From Gorsachius magnificus (lineage: Eukaryota; Chordata; Aves; Pelecaniformes; Ardeidae): a DNA stretch of 64,000 nt. Location: the NCBI GenBank assembly GCA_034008185.1, contig CM067081.1:150814258-150878257 (forward strand), read 5' to 3'. Under the pieces are notes generated by a model, which saw only the letters and a program-made list of their open reading frames with translations, was not told the origin of the DNA and searched no databases. The translations under genes were made by a program, and so were the position numbers. This document shows positions 39,301-47,035 of the stretch, one piece after another. Numbering within the stretch: position 1 is the stretch's first letter; every line of letters begins with the position of its first letter.

Positions 39301-41916
39301 GAAAGGAAGAGCAAGCAAGGTCCTGCACGTGTCCCAGCCGCAGACAGACACGTTGCTGTGACAGAGAGCCTGGCAGCCCGGGGGAGCAGGGCAGTGGCAG
39401 GGAGGCCCTAGAGAGTTCGGGGGAGGAAAGAGGAGCCTTTCCACGGGAGGCAGAAAGCAGAGGCTTCTGTCAGCTAATTTTAAGTATTTAACCCTGATGC
39501 TTCTAGCTCCCTCTGTATTCAGTGGAGGGAGAGAGGCATTTTCAGAAGATGGTTTGGACCAACTTTGTGTAGAGGTGCTTCCTTTTCTAGTGTCTGCAGA
39601 GAACATTTAAAGCAATGAGGCTCTCAACGTTGGAGTTAAATGTAGGAGGTGATGCTGTCAGGCTAAGATACTTACATATATGTCTTTGGTGTATACCTTT
39701 TCCCGTAGTTCTGCACTGTGGAAGGGTTCATTACAGCCCTGATGGATGAGTATCCTCATCTCCTGAGATCCAGGAAGAAGGTCTTCATCGCAGTAGTCTG
39801 CTTCATCTCTTATCTCATTGGATTCTCCAACATCACCCAGGTACAGATCGTACCTCCATTCATGGCGCCTTTCTAGTCCTGTTGGCATAGACCAACAGCA
39901 CTGAAAGCTTTGGGTGAAGTGACAGCATCCCTAGCAGCCATCCTAATGCTGGATAAATGGGCTTCCTCATCCTTGCTACATCTCATGTGACTTAGGATGC
40001 CTCCATAATTTTTACTACCATCCTATTGTCAGTCTGGCTTGGTTTTTTCCTATTTGCTATCAGCCAACAGAGCTCCAGGTGAGGCAAGGCGGCAAAACTC
40101 CCAGGAGGGGCAGAGCAGGCTAAATTAAGTGACTCCATCTAAAACAGTGAAAAGTAAGAAATCCTAGTGAATCTCTGCTTTTCTCCTCACCCTTGGCCGT
40201 GCCTGAACAGGCTAGCTAATTGTCTGCAAGAGCACATTGGTTTTGCTGCTGGGAACAAGACTGTAGTGGAAATGTTGCAGTGCCAGCTCTACTGTCCAAG
40301 GAAATTAACTTTAAAACCAGTAGATGCAGATAGTAGCAATCCAAGCATCCGGCTGATATTGTCGACCATAATCTATAACTAAACTCCTTGACCCTGATTT
40401 TGTCTCCTCAGGGCGGCATTTATGTCTTCAAGCTGTTTGATTACTACTCAGCCAGTGGCATGTGTCTTCTCTTTCTTGTCTTCTTTGAGACAACCTCAAT
40501 TTCTTGGTGTTATGGTAAGCACAAAAGACCTTGATCCTTTGCTCTCGCAAGTTATTTCAGAAGCCTCCCACAGTGAAGCCAATGAAAACTTTGCATCTGA
40601 AAATAGTTTAGGCTGATAACTCCAGAAAATCAGGAGCGGAAGGTCTTGCCCTCTGGTTCTTCAAGAGGAGAGCAGGAAGATGGAAGCTGCTAGCAGGAAT
40701 TTGCTTTTGTGTCCCTGTACCCCATCCCCTCCAGATAATGCTTCTCATGCCACAGCATTCTCACCCTCTTGCTGTGGCTGGCCTGTGCCGTGTCATGAGA
40801 AGAGGTGATAACCATGGTGCTGAGATGGGATGAGGTTTTTAGTGCTTATTTCTTCTTGTAGGCGTGAACAGGTTTTACAGGAACATCGAAGAAATGATTG
40901 GCTACAAACCATGCATCTGGTGGAAGATCTGCTGGGCCTTCTTCACTCCTCTTGTCTGCCTGGTAAGACCTGGGGCATCCTATCTGTAGGAGTGGATCCA
41001 GAAGGGCCTCTTAGCTTGGATGGGCTGTAGAGGAAACACTGTGTTCTCAACCCAGCATAGGTCTGGTGTAAGGTGGTCCTAGGCAGACTTGAGCTGGGTA
41101 AAGTCATACAGGAGCATCTTTCACTCTGCCCACTGGAAATCGCCCATAAGAAAAGCTCTAGATGATTGTTTTAATCTAAATGAAGCCATCAGTTCTTCTT
41201 TCTTCTTCCTGACATGCCAAAAGCTAAGCAAATAATTTACTTTTTGCAAAGTTATTATTGGTTCTGGGGAAGGCTCTCAGCTACTCCAGCTCCAGCCTCA
41301 GCTCTGGTAGGCTTTTCAGAGGAAAAGCCATCAGCAAATGCAGTGTGACTGACTGCAGAGCAATTTTGCCTTTGCTGGTTCCTCCCCTTCCATCAGGAGC
41401 AGTACAGGGAGTGGCGTGAGAAGGCCAATGGTAGGAAGATGAAGTCCCCCAAGGCCAGCTATGAGGGTGCTGTTAACTTGCCTTAGGAGCTGGGAGGGGG
41501 GCACTGCTTATCTGAGTAGTCTAGTGAAGAAGGAAATCAGGGGCATTCCAGCTCCAGCTTTTTAGATAGGATAATAAGCAATAATAAGAAACTACCACTT
41601 GGTGGGCCGAGAGCATCTAGACTAGTTTAAGGAGCTGTTGGGTTGCTGTAAGACTGTTGGGAGCTAAGAGGATAGTGAAGGGAAGAATGGCTGGATGGAC
41701 CCTGATTTTGCACACCTTCACCTGTGATGGCTGGTGGTCTTTTCCCAGGGCGTGTTCTTCTTCAGCGTGGTGGAAATGACACCTCTGACACTGGGAAAAT
41801 ACGTCTATCCCGCATGGGGACAAGGCATCGGTTGGCTTATGGCTCTGTCCTCCATGGTACTGATTCCAGGATACATGCTCTACTGTTTTTTCACCTCAAC
41901 GGGGACTCTCCAGCAG
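20570..41916 (+). CDS. SLC6A1L: GAT-1-like sodium- and chloride-dependent GABA transporter, 13 coding exons
   Basis: Predicted join: 20570-20813, 25943-26074, 27190-27290, 29833-29942, 30332-30464, 31680-31814, 32763-32866, 33182-33306, 34155-34267, 39709-39840, 40412-40514, 40862-40962, 41749-41916. This is 1701 nt, or 567 codons without a stop; human GAT-1 has 599. SLC6 GAT transporters carry GABA into cells with Na+ and Cl- across twelve membrane helices. Each exon aligns with a GAT-1 exon, and phases match at every junction. Diagnostic residues are present: the unwound helix 1 [19 protein letters not shown], the helix 3 tyrosine in [14 protein letters not shown] in helix 6, INSTTS in helix 7 and DSQ in helix 8. 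GAT-2/3 types have a different helix 1 (AGEIIGLGN), so they are excluded. Many substitutions at positions I recall as fixed in GAT-1, plus an unrelated N-terminus, suggest a paralogue (slc6a1l type) rather than SLC6A1 itself. The tail exon is uncertain; see the entry at 47018. Confidence 0.93.
20814..25942 (+). other. Intron 1 of the transporter gene
   Basis: A 5.1-kb intron, donor GTGAGA and acceptor CTTCTTTCAG. It contains a perfect 16-bp palindrome at 21330-21345, a 10-nt C run at 24916-24925, and GC-richer blocks at about 22.85-23.3 and 24.5-25.0 kb. No other exon could be supported. Confidence 0.8.
21330..21345. repeat. Perfect 16-bp palindrome in intron 1
   Basis: TGTGTACATGTACACA equals its own reverse complement. 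It lies in a TG/CA-rich purine-pyrimidine alternating segment. A simple-sequence origin is the easiest explanation. Confidence 0.9.
25943..26074 (+). CDS. SLC6A1L: Exon 2: helix 2
   Basis: 132 nt between acceptor TTTCAG and donor GTACTG; phase 1 at both ends. It completes the GGG of the helix 1 turn and encodes [20 protein letters not shown] followed by [20 protein letters not shown]. This is membrane helix 2, with the glutamate that is essential in GAT-1 (E101), and the first intracellular loop. The length fits the equivalent SLC6A1 exon as I know it. Confidence 0.96.
26075..27189 (+). other. Intron 2
   Basis: 1.1-kb intron, donor GTACTG and acceptor GTTCACAG. Its 3' part holds an antisense CR1 fragment described separately. 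The rest shows no feature. Confidence 0.85.
26603..27022 (-). mobile_element. CR1 LINE 3' fragment inside intron 2
   Basis: Minus-strand CR1 copy, antisense to the host gene. The low-coordinate end carries ATAGAATCACAGAATCAGAGAATG, the octamer-type tail, followed by the GGTTGGAGAGGACCT signature. From 26997 down to 26698 a 99-codon frame is open, encoding the reverse-transcriptase C-terminus with [14 protein letters not shown] and a later [15 protein letters not shown] stretch. It is 5'-truncated. It ends only about 170 bp before the exon 3 acceptor. Confidence 0.93.
27190..27290 (+). CDS. SLC6A1L: Exon 3: helix 3
   Basis: 101 nt, acceptor TTCACAG and donor GTGAGT; phase 1 in, phase 0 out. 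It encodes [20 protein letters not shown] and the continuation of helix 3 through [11 protein letters not shown]. The first tyrosine of the IYYIV core matches the GAT-1 residue (Y140) required for GABA recognition. Confidence 0.96.
27291..29832 (+). other. Intron 3
   Basis: 2.5-kb intron, donor GTGAGT and acceptor GCCGGTGCAG. It includes an AT-rich block around 29.4-29.6 kb with repeated TAATTA-type cores. No additional exon was recognised. Confidence 0.8.
29833..29942 (+). CDS. SLC6A1L: Exon 4: large extracellular loop 2
   Basis: 110 nt, acceptor GGTGCAG and donor GTATGT; phase 0 in, phase 2 out. It encodes [15 protein letters not shown], keeping the two cysteines that form the extracellular disulfide in SLC6 transporters, then [16 protein letters not shown]. 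Two N-glycosylation sequons remain (NYS and NLT). The third site that I recall between them in GAT-1 (NTT) is replaced by SDT. The exon ends inside the E of EFWE. Confidence 0.95.
29943..30331 (+). other. Intron 4
   Basis: A 389-nt intron with donor GTATGT and acceptor CACCCCTAG. It is GC-rich, with no other feature. Long open frames overlapping it are shadows in the wrong frame relative to the flanking exons. Confidence 0.9.
30332..30464 (+). CDS. SLC6A1L: Exon 5: helix 4
   Basis: 133 nt, acceptor CCCCTAG and donor GTATGG; phase 2 in, phase 0 out. It encodes [20 protein letters not shown], then helix 4 ([19 protein letters not shown]) and EWTGK at the intracellular face. GAT-1 as I recall it has GWTGK here, so a glutamate replaces a glycine. 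Confidence 0.95.
30465..31679 (+). other. Intron 5
   Basis: 1.2-kb intron with donor GTATGG and acceptor TTTTTGCAG. No other feature was recognised. Confidence 0.85.
31680..31814 (+). CDS. SLC6A1L: Exon 6: helix 5 and start of extracellular loop 3
   Basis: 135 nt, phase 0 at both ends. It encodes helix 5, [20 protein letters not shown], then [20 protein letters not shown] and LSDSE. The donor, GAG|GTTCGT, is weaker than consensus at positions +3 to +6 except for G at +5. The splice is required to join the correct family sequence at VWMDAATQ. Confidence 0.94.
31815..32762 (+). other. Intron 6
   Basis: 948-nt intron with a weak donor GTTCGT and a good acceptor CTTCTTCTCCACAG. No other feature was recognised. 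Confidence 0.85.
32763..32866 (+). CDS. SLC6A1L: Exon 7: helix 6
   Basis: 104 nt, acceptor CTCCACAG and donor GTCTGT; phase 0 in, phase 2 out. It encodes [20 protein letters not shown] followed by [15 protein letters not shown]. The glutamine of TQIF and the FS of FFSYG match GAT-1 Q291, F294 and S295, which contact chloride, GABA and sodium. This is the unwound helix 6 of the transport core. Confidence 0.96.
32867..33181 (+). other. Intron 7
   Basis: A 315-nt intron with donor GTCTGT and a pyrimidine-rich acceptor CTTTCTCTCTTCCAG. No other feature. Confidence 0.9.
33182..33306 (+). CDS. SLC6A1L: Exon 8: helix 7
   Basis: 125 nt, acceptor TCTTCCAG and donor GTAAGC; phase 2 in, phase 1 out. 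It encodes [30 protein letters not shown] and [12 protein letters not shown]. The asparagine of CCINS and the serine of TTS correspond to N327 and S331 of GAT-1 (sodium and chloride coordination). GAT-1 as I recall it has a cysteine where this protein has the first T of STTS. Confidence 0.96.
33307..34154 (+). other. Intron 8
   Basis: 848-nt intron, donor GTAAGC and acceptor TCACCACAG. It is AT-richer than its neighbours and carries a perfect inverted repeat at 34004-34042, described separately. Confidence 0.88.
34004..34042. repeat. Perfect 16-bp inverted repeat with 7-nt loop
   Basis: The left arm TATTTAATATAGGAGC (34004-34019) and right arm GCTCCTATATTAAATA (34027-34042) are exact reverse complements, separated by ATCTCTA. 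In RNA this would form a 16-bp hairpin. It ends 112 nt before the first base of exon 9, in the zone where the branch point and splice regulators lie. Confidence 0.95.
34155..34267 (+). CDS. SLC6A1L: Exon 9: extracellular loop 4 and helix 8 start
   Basis: 113 nt, acceptor CACCACAG and donor GTGAGA; phase 1 in, phase 0 out. It encodes [20 protein letters not shown], then the first part of helix 8, [18 protein letters not shown]. The terminal DSQ equals D395-S396-Q397 of GAT-1, which form the second sodium site and part of the substrate pocket. Confidence 0.96.
34268..39708 (+). other. Intron 9, longest intron
   Basis: 5.4 kb, donor GTGAGA and acceptor CTTTTCCCGTAG. It contains an A-rich tract at 36355-36385, a CpG-richer block around 36.43-37.25 kb and GT-rich simple sequence at about 37.46-37.49 kb. 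No further exon of the transporter is needed, because exons 9 and 10 join in phase inside helix 8. Confidence 0.8.
36355..36385. repeat. A-rich homopolymer tract
   Basis: Eighteen A, one G, then twelve A. It could be the tail of an old retrotransposed sequence, but nothing recognisable precedes it. A simple repeat is the safe call. Confidence 0.85.
39709..39840 (+). CDS. SLC6A1L: Exon 10: helix 8 end and helix 9
   Basis: 132 nt, acceptor TTCCCGTAG and donor GTACAG; phase 0 at both ends. It encodes [20 protein letters not shown] and [18 protein letters not shown] through FSNITQ. FCT matches F398-C399-T400 of GAT-1. By eye against the human GAT-1 exon recalled from memory, 35 of 44 residues are identical. 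Confidence 0.96.
39841..40411 (+). other. Intron 10
   Basis: 571-nt intron, donor GTACAG and acceptor TGTCTCCTCAG. No other feature. Confidence 0.88.
40412..40514 (+). CDS. SLC6A1L: Exon 11: helix 10
   Basis: 103 nt, acceptor CTCCTCAG and donor GTAAGC; phase 0 in, phase 1 out. It encodes [20 protein letters not shown] followed by [14 protein letters not shown]. This is helix 10, with the DYYSASG turn typical of GAT transporters that helps form the extracellular gate. Confidence 0.96.
40515..40861 (+). other. Intron 11
   Basis: A 347-nt intron, donor GTAAGC and acceptor TTATTTCTTCTTGTAG. No other feature. Confidence 0.9.
40862..40962 (+). CDS. SLC6A1L: Exon 12: intracellular loop 5 and helix 11 start
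   Basis: 101 nt, acceptor TTCTTGTAG and donor GTAAGA; phase 1 in, phase 0 out. It encodes [20 protein letters not shown] and [14 protein letters not shown]. The GVNRFY..NI..M stretch, the cytosolic helix before helix 11, is strongly conserved in the family. Confidence 0.96.
40963..41748 (+). other. Intron 12
   Basis: 786-nt intron, donor GTAAGA and acceptor TCTTTTCCCAG. No other feature was recognised. Confidence 0.87.
41749..41916 (+). CDS. SLC6A1L: Exon 13: helix 11 end, helix 12 and start of C-terminal tail
   Basis: 168 nt, phase 0 at both ends. It encodes [38 protein letters not shown] and [18 protein letters not shown]. This covers the end of helix 11, the last extracellular loop and helix 12. 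GAT-1 continues here with a tail starting RIQVM from another exon. The donor reads CAG|GTATGA; if unspliced, translation would stop one codon later (GTA TGA). Confidence 0.94.
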
Positions 41917-43184
41917 GTATGAACAGCTTCACCTCTCCTCTTCTGCCCTCTACTTGGGATAAGCCCCCACTGAACAAAGCCTAAGAAGAACCAAGCAGAC
42001 TCTGCTCTGACAAAGTTGTCAGAGAACATCAGGCTGGTGCTGCAGGAGCTCTGCGCACCCTCTCCTCCAGGAGGGCTCAAATAAGCCCCAGGACACAGAA
42101 GGTCCTCCGGTGACCTGGGCTGGCTGGAGAGGACATACTAGCACAACTGACCACTACCATGCCTAAATGGCTGGGAGTGCTGCTGGGCAGCTCATGGTTG
42201 GCTGCGTCTGGCTGAGTGGGTAGACCTTCAGGTAGTCTCTCCTTAGGTCAGTGTGTTGCCCCTCAGTGAGCTTTCTGTTGTCACCACCACAAAAAGGAAG
42301 CCCTCTTTCCCTGGATATCTCTTTGGTGCAGGGGACCGGAGCCCTGGAAGAGACTGGGAAGAAATCTTTGAGCTTTCTTAACCCAGAGAAATCCCAGTTC
42401 CCAGCAGTCCCTGGCTATGAGCATGGTTACCTGGCCTGTCTCAGCAGGGAGATCAGCAGCCTCCAAGCATGAAGCTTGAAATATCTCAGGGCTAGGACCT
42501 GCTAATGACAAACATGCACAGCAGTCATTTGTCACATACTTTGTAAAGGGCACCCGGTGAACGAGGGGTTAGGAAGCAATGCAGACTTTTATGCAGGACC
42601 CACAATACCCACAACTCCCATCTTGTTTAAAACATTTTTTAAATAATTTGAGCAGGGTTTTATGTAGCAGTGAATCATGAGTCTCTGTATATCATACCTA
42701 GTAATTACTGTTAAGATTTTATTTACAGTGTTGACATTCAGTCTTGAGAGCACTTGTGCACAAAGTCCCTGGCTTAATGCTGTCTGCTGCAAGCTACAGG
42801 TGTAAGAAGCCACCTCAGGGGTGCTGATCTATGGCTTTCCCAGCCCAGATGCCATTTCCCACCAGATGCTATCTAAATCCCATGAGTTTACTTCATGGAT
42901 ACTGTATTTTGAATAATGTTTAATTCAGAAAGGTTTTGGCTGGAATTGCTGGACTGAGGTCATCTTCAGGCTCCCTACCTTTGAGGTCAAGTTGCAGGTG
43001 AATTTGACTTTCCTTCCTCCCAGCTCTCCGTTTGGATGGGGCCTGGTGGGGGAACTGGGTGGGTTTGGTGTCTCAGATCTGCTTTCAGCTTCTGGTCTCT
43101 CATCTTTGTCTTGAAGGCCAGCGGCAATTCCAATAGTAGGTCCTTTCTCGGATGTTTTGAGGGCTCCTTTTTCCCTCATGGAAT

Positions 43185-43260
43185 GGCAGGGTTAGGGTAA
43201 CAGTTGGACTTGATGATCTTAAAGGTCTTTGCCAACCTAAACAATTTTATGGTTCTATGT
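43185..43260 (+). mobile_element. CR1 LINE 3' tail, short fragment
   Basis: About 75 bp in plus orientation match the CR1 3' end: CAGTTGGACTTGATGATCTT, AAAGGTCTTTGCCAACCTAA, then a degenerate octamer tail (ATTTTATGGTTCTATG). It is an old, strongly 5'-truncated copy. Confidence 0.85.
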
Positions 43261-44585
43261 TTCATAATATGAGCTGGAAAAGAGGGAAAAGGGAAGACTG
43301 CCCATAGAGATGCGAGTCCAACCCTTTGCTTAGGCTCAATCCTGTTTCCACTAGGTATGGTGGAAGCATGTCCTGGCATCTGGGGCAGCTCCTGAGTGCA
43401 TTTCCACCCATCCCCTCAGCACCTGGTGGGAACCAGCAGGGCCAGTCGGCAGCCTGAGTGGCTGGTGTGGACCCTCTCTGTCCCGCTCCCCCTCCTAGCA
43501 GCACCCACACATATCAGGAGACCCAGACCTCCTCCCCACTGCTCGTGGACCCAGGAGCCAGCAGCAGATGGCAGTAGGAAGAAAGTAGGCTTCGGTGTGC
43601 CTGTATCGGAGAGACAGGGAGAATTTTTGGCCTCTTACATGCACAGATCCTGGATTAGTTTGTAATAGAGCTGGAGCCGGCGGGAAATTAGATGCTGAAG
43701 CTGAATAAAGTGCTTTTGAGAGACAGGAAAGATTACAAGTCATTTTGATCCTCTTGAGCATGAATGTTAAGGGGAAAAAAAGACCCATGAATGGCAGAAG
43801 CAGCTCAGTGAACATGTCAGGGACTTCACCCAGCAACAGCCGCTTCAGTGGTATTGGAGAGCAGGAGCTTGTTTCCCTTTGCTGGAAAGAGCTTCTTCCC
43901 GACTTCGTGATGTCTGCTCAGGCTGGGCTCCATCCTCCTCTGCCTTCTCTTCTGCAGCTCCCAGCATTAGTCCCTCCCTGACAGGCAAAAGTGATTCATT
44001 TTCTTCATCACTCCCGAGGCTCAGTCCCCACGCCTCCAGGAATGACTTGCCCCTCCATATTTTCCTGGGTTCTTGCTTCGCTTTACCTGCCTCTGCAATT
44101 TTCATTTGATCAGCTCGGGGTGACAGGAATTGCTGCTGGTGCCAAGGTTTGTTGCGGGCAGACCAGTCCAATCTGCACCAGCGGCACAGCCCGTAACCTT
44201 GTCAACCTGCTGAGGCTGGTTAGTAATGCTTTATAAACAACCCTAGCTGAAAAATTATGGAAACTGGGGAAAAGGATCTGCTCTGAAGCCTGTGACACTG
44301 CGGCTCTCAGTCCTGCTTGCAGCTGGTATTGCCTGGTAACAGTTTGCCCGTGCTGTAAGGGCGATCCCTGTGTTTCAGGTACAAGGAGGAGCTGCTGTGG
44401 TGCGTGCAGCAGCAAAGCAAAGGGGACTTGCCGAGGCTTTCGGTGGCTTGCTGAATGGCGCTGGAGGAGTGACTCCTGCCGCATGCGCTGTCCCCTCGCC
44501 CTGGAACTAGGGCCACCTCTGAGGCTTGGGGCAAGGGCTCCCAATCCTCAGCTGCCACCGTGCCCTGGCTGCCCCTCTGTGGCCG

Positions 44586-44600
44586 CCCCCCCCCCCCCCC
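44586..44600. repeat. 15-nt C homopolymer
   Basis: Fifteen consecutive C, then GGGG. A simple repeat with a G-rich complement. Confidence 0.9.
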
Positions 44601-45440
44601 GGGGAGGCGCACGCTCAGAACAACGGCCTCCAGCCGAAGACATCCTTCAACGGGAGGGGCTCGGATGCTGCCGTCTAGGAGGAGAGCCCAGACCTCCTCA
44701 CCCTGCCCCGTAGCTGCTTGTGCCACGTTGTCCCTTGAGCTCCTCTGGCACAGCTCGCTGTCCCCGGCTCTGTGGTGGCTTTTGCTTGTCGAAGAAAGGA
44801 CCTGGCAGAGGAACACTCTCACATCTCTTCCTCCTGGCCCGGCTTACCAAGGCCCTGCATGAGCTGCCACCAGGGCGTTGTGCGGTGACTGTCTTCATCC
44901 TGCAACACCCTGGTGCAGGCTCTCAGGGAGGAGCGGCCAGCGCCCGGGTCTTCCTCCTCCTGACGAGGGACGATGTTTCTAGAGAGCTTAGACTGATCAC
45001 TGACCACTCCTCTGTTCTTCTTCTTGCCTTGCCAAGTGAATCTCTGCAGAGCATCCCGAGGCACACAGCTGTGCTGTCACCCCAGAGAACCAGCTTGACA
45101 CCAAGTTCAACCCCAGGTGGTTGTTGACTGATCTAGCATACACCAACACCAGCAAATGCATAGTTGGAGGGGATGTGGCAGAACCAGGGATTCCAGTGAG
45201 GAATGCAGCATGCTGGTAGCTGGTAGGACATCACGCCAAAACTGGAAAAGGGCATCAGGACGGTGTGTCCTGCTCACAGGTGCTGTGTTTCAGCCCTGCG
45301 CAGTCTCCAGCCGTTATCACGGCGTCCATCGAGGCTGGCACTATGAGCCAGAGCCTAGCAGAGCGGGCAGCCTTTCCCTCCTGCAGCGTCCTGCCCTCTG
45401 CAGCTGTGTGCAGTAGCCTCTCCCTGATCCTAAAACGCAG

Positions 45441-45508
45441 GGTAAGTGGAGGGCTTAAAATGACCTAAAAACCCTAAAATGACCCTAAAGATGGTAAGTG
45501 GAGGGCTT
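45441..45508. repeat. Direct repeat pair of 16 bp, 52 bp apart
   Basis: GGTAAGTGGAGGGCTT occurs at 45441-45456 and again at 45493-45508. The spacer also repeats CCTAAAAT-like words, suggesting a small tandem duplication that has diverged. Each copy contains a splice donor-like GTAAGT, but no exon ending there could be supported. Confidence 0.7.
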
Positions 45509-47017
45509 TTTGCTAGAGGCTGTCCTGGCCTCCTGCACTGACCACGCTCTGCTGCAATTGGCTTTGTGAAGAGGGAAGAGGTCTGCGGTGTGACGGGGAG
45601 CCTCTCCAGCATGGTGCAAATCCTTCCCCCCGTCACTGGAACAGGGCATTTCCCCCCAAATACCCTCCCTAGCTGCGTCCCTGGGTGGGAAGCAGTACGA
45701 TGCAGCATAGTGCCATAATGAGTGGTTTAGCTTCTACCTTTTTTTGGGAAGTGGCGACACCTAAACCCCAGACAGTGGAAAGCGAGAGCTCCTGGGGGAG
45801 CTGGAAGGATGTAGCCACCATGTTCAAACCCAGCCCCGTGAACCAGTGCCAACTTCCCTTGGGAAGCATCCATACAGCCGGCTGCTGGCGCTGGCATGTC
45901 CCGACTCCCAGCACACGCAGCATGGGGGGCCATGAGCTGCCGGAGAGGGTGCTGGAGGAGTCTGTCACACCTCAGAAAAGGCTGGGAAGCCAGCACATGT
46001 CTGGTTTATAAAGCCTTGAGAAAGGCAGTGGCTCACCATAGCACCGCATGCGGGTATGACAGTGGCACTCCCGTTTGTGACAGCCTCCCCGTGACCCCAC
46101 GCAGAGATACCCACCTACTCACAGCATTTGATGAGCACCCGTCGCATGCCTGTGCACATGGCGTGGCTCAGTGCAATTGGTCTCTCCCCTCCCTTGGCAC
46201 CCTGACAGTGTCGGCAGGTCTGCCGGGCCGCCTCCCCACCAGCTCCCACTCCCAGCCTCAGCTCAGAGACAACGAGTCCGTAAGTGAGCATCCGAGGAAA
46301 GCTACGTCCCGCCAACGCTGCGGAGCTGTGGCGTGATGCAGGTTGGCCCCGTGCTGCCCACCCGGTGCAACGCAGGGCCAACCTGCCCTTCTGCTGGTCT
46401 CCCAGCCTGAGGAGTAGTAGCGTGAAGAGGAAGGGCGTCATCTGCTGATTAAAGCTGACGTTGGTCACCTTTGGGGTTGGGTCCCCTGCCAGCTCGCCCA
46501 TGTGCCTCCGCTGACGTTGCTTTAGACGTGCAACCAATTTGTGTTTGCACACGTGGTGCGTGGGGTGTTCTGGCTCTTAGCAGTCACTGCTGCCAGGTGG
46601 CATCGAGTGGAGGTTTTGCAGCCTCCAACGCCATGAGCCGAGATCACGCCCTGTCCCGCACCTAATCATTAGGGTGCTTGCATCAAAAACATCACAGCAG
46701 TTAAATAGACGTGGGGGAACACTGAATTTACAGGCTTGATCTTGCAAAGCCGAAATGGCAAACACCGAGCACTGCAATCATAGTTCATCACTCAGTCAGT
46801 CACAGACGTGTCATCTTTCCTTGTCCCGTAATCACCAGAGCCACTGTATCTCAAATATTCTATTCCACTTTCACCTGCTTTTATAAACTAGGGGATAAAG
46901 GAAACCACTCTCTATATACATGTCTGTCCTTTGGGAAGGACATCCGTGTTGAAAACAGGTGTTAACTCTGATCTTTCTTTGCACTAATGATCTTTACTGG
47001 AAACCTCATTTTGCCAG

Positions 47018-47035
47018 CGCATCCAGGTCACGTAA
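47018..47035 (+). CDS. SLC6A1L: Candidate terminal micro-exon of the transporter (tentative)
   Basis: After TTTTGCCAG, the sequence in the phase required by exon 13 (phase 0) reads Arg-Ile-Gln-Val-Thr-stop. GAT-1 continues at this junction with Arg-Ile-Gln-Val-Met. The match of four residues with an acceptor in the right place and phase is suggestive, but short enough to be chance. If used, the protein is 572 residues and lacks almost all of the GAT-1 cytosolic tail, including its C-terminal PDZ-type ligand. Possible poly(A) signals follow at 47719 (ATTAAA) and 48760 (AATAAA). Confidence 0.38.
   Translation, partial: RIQVT

Larger units (their letters stand above)
41917..47017 (+). other. 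Putative intron 13 or 3' flank of the transporter
   Basis: If the micro-exon at 47018 is real, this is a 5.1-kb intron with donor GTATGA. It contains a CR1 3' tail at about 43.2 kb, a 15-nt C tract at 44586-44600, and a repeated GGTAAGTGGAGGGCTT at 45441 and 45493. No convincing coding exon with a GAT-like tail was found inside. Confidence 0.5.

Noticed and set aside
20570..41916. Identity as GAT-2, GAT-3 or the betaine transporter
   Set aside because: Those have AGEIIGLGN in helix 1 and a different loop 1. Here [10 protein letters not shown] and the [10 protein letters not shown] stretch are GAT-1 type.
42434..42506. Alternative tail exon after CTGTCTCAG at about 42447
   Set aside because: In phase 0 it is open for about 16 codons but shows no resemblance to any GAT tail. 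The candidate at 47018 fits better.
45265..45468. Possible exon ending at the GTAAGT of 45442
   Set aside because: The frame is open, but the protein has no family resemblance and does not continue the transporter.
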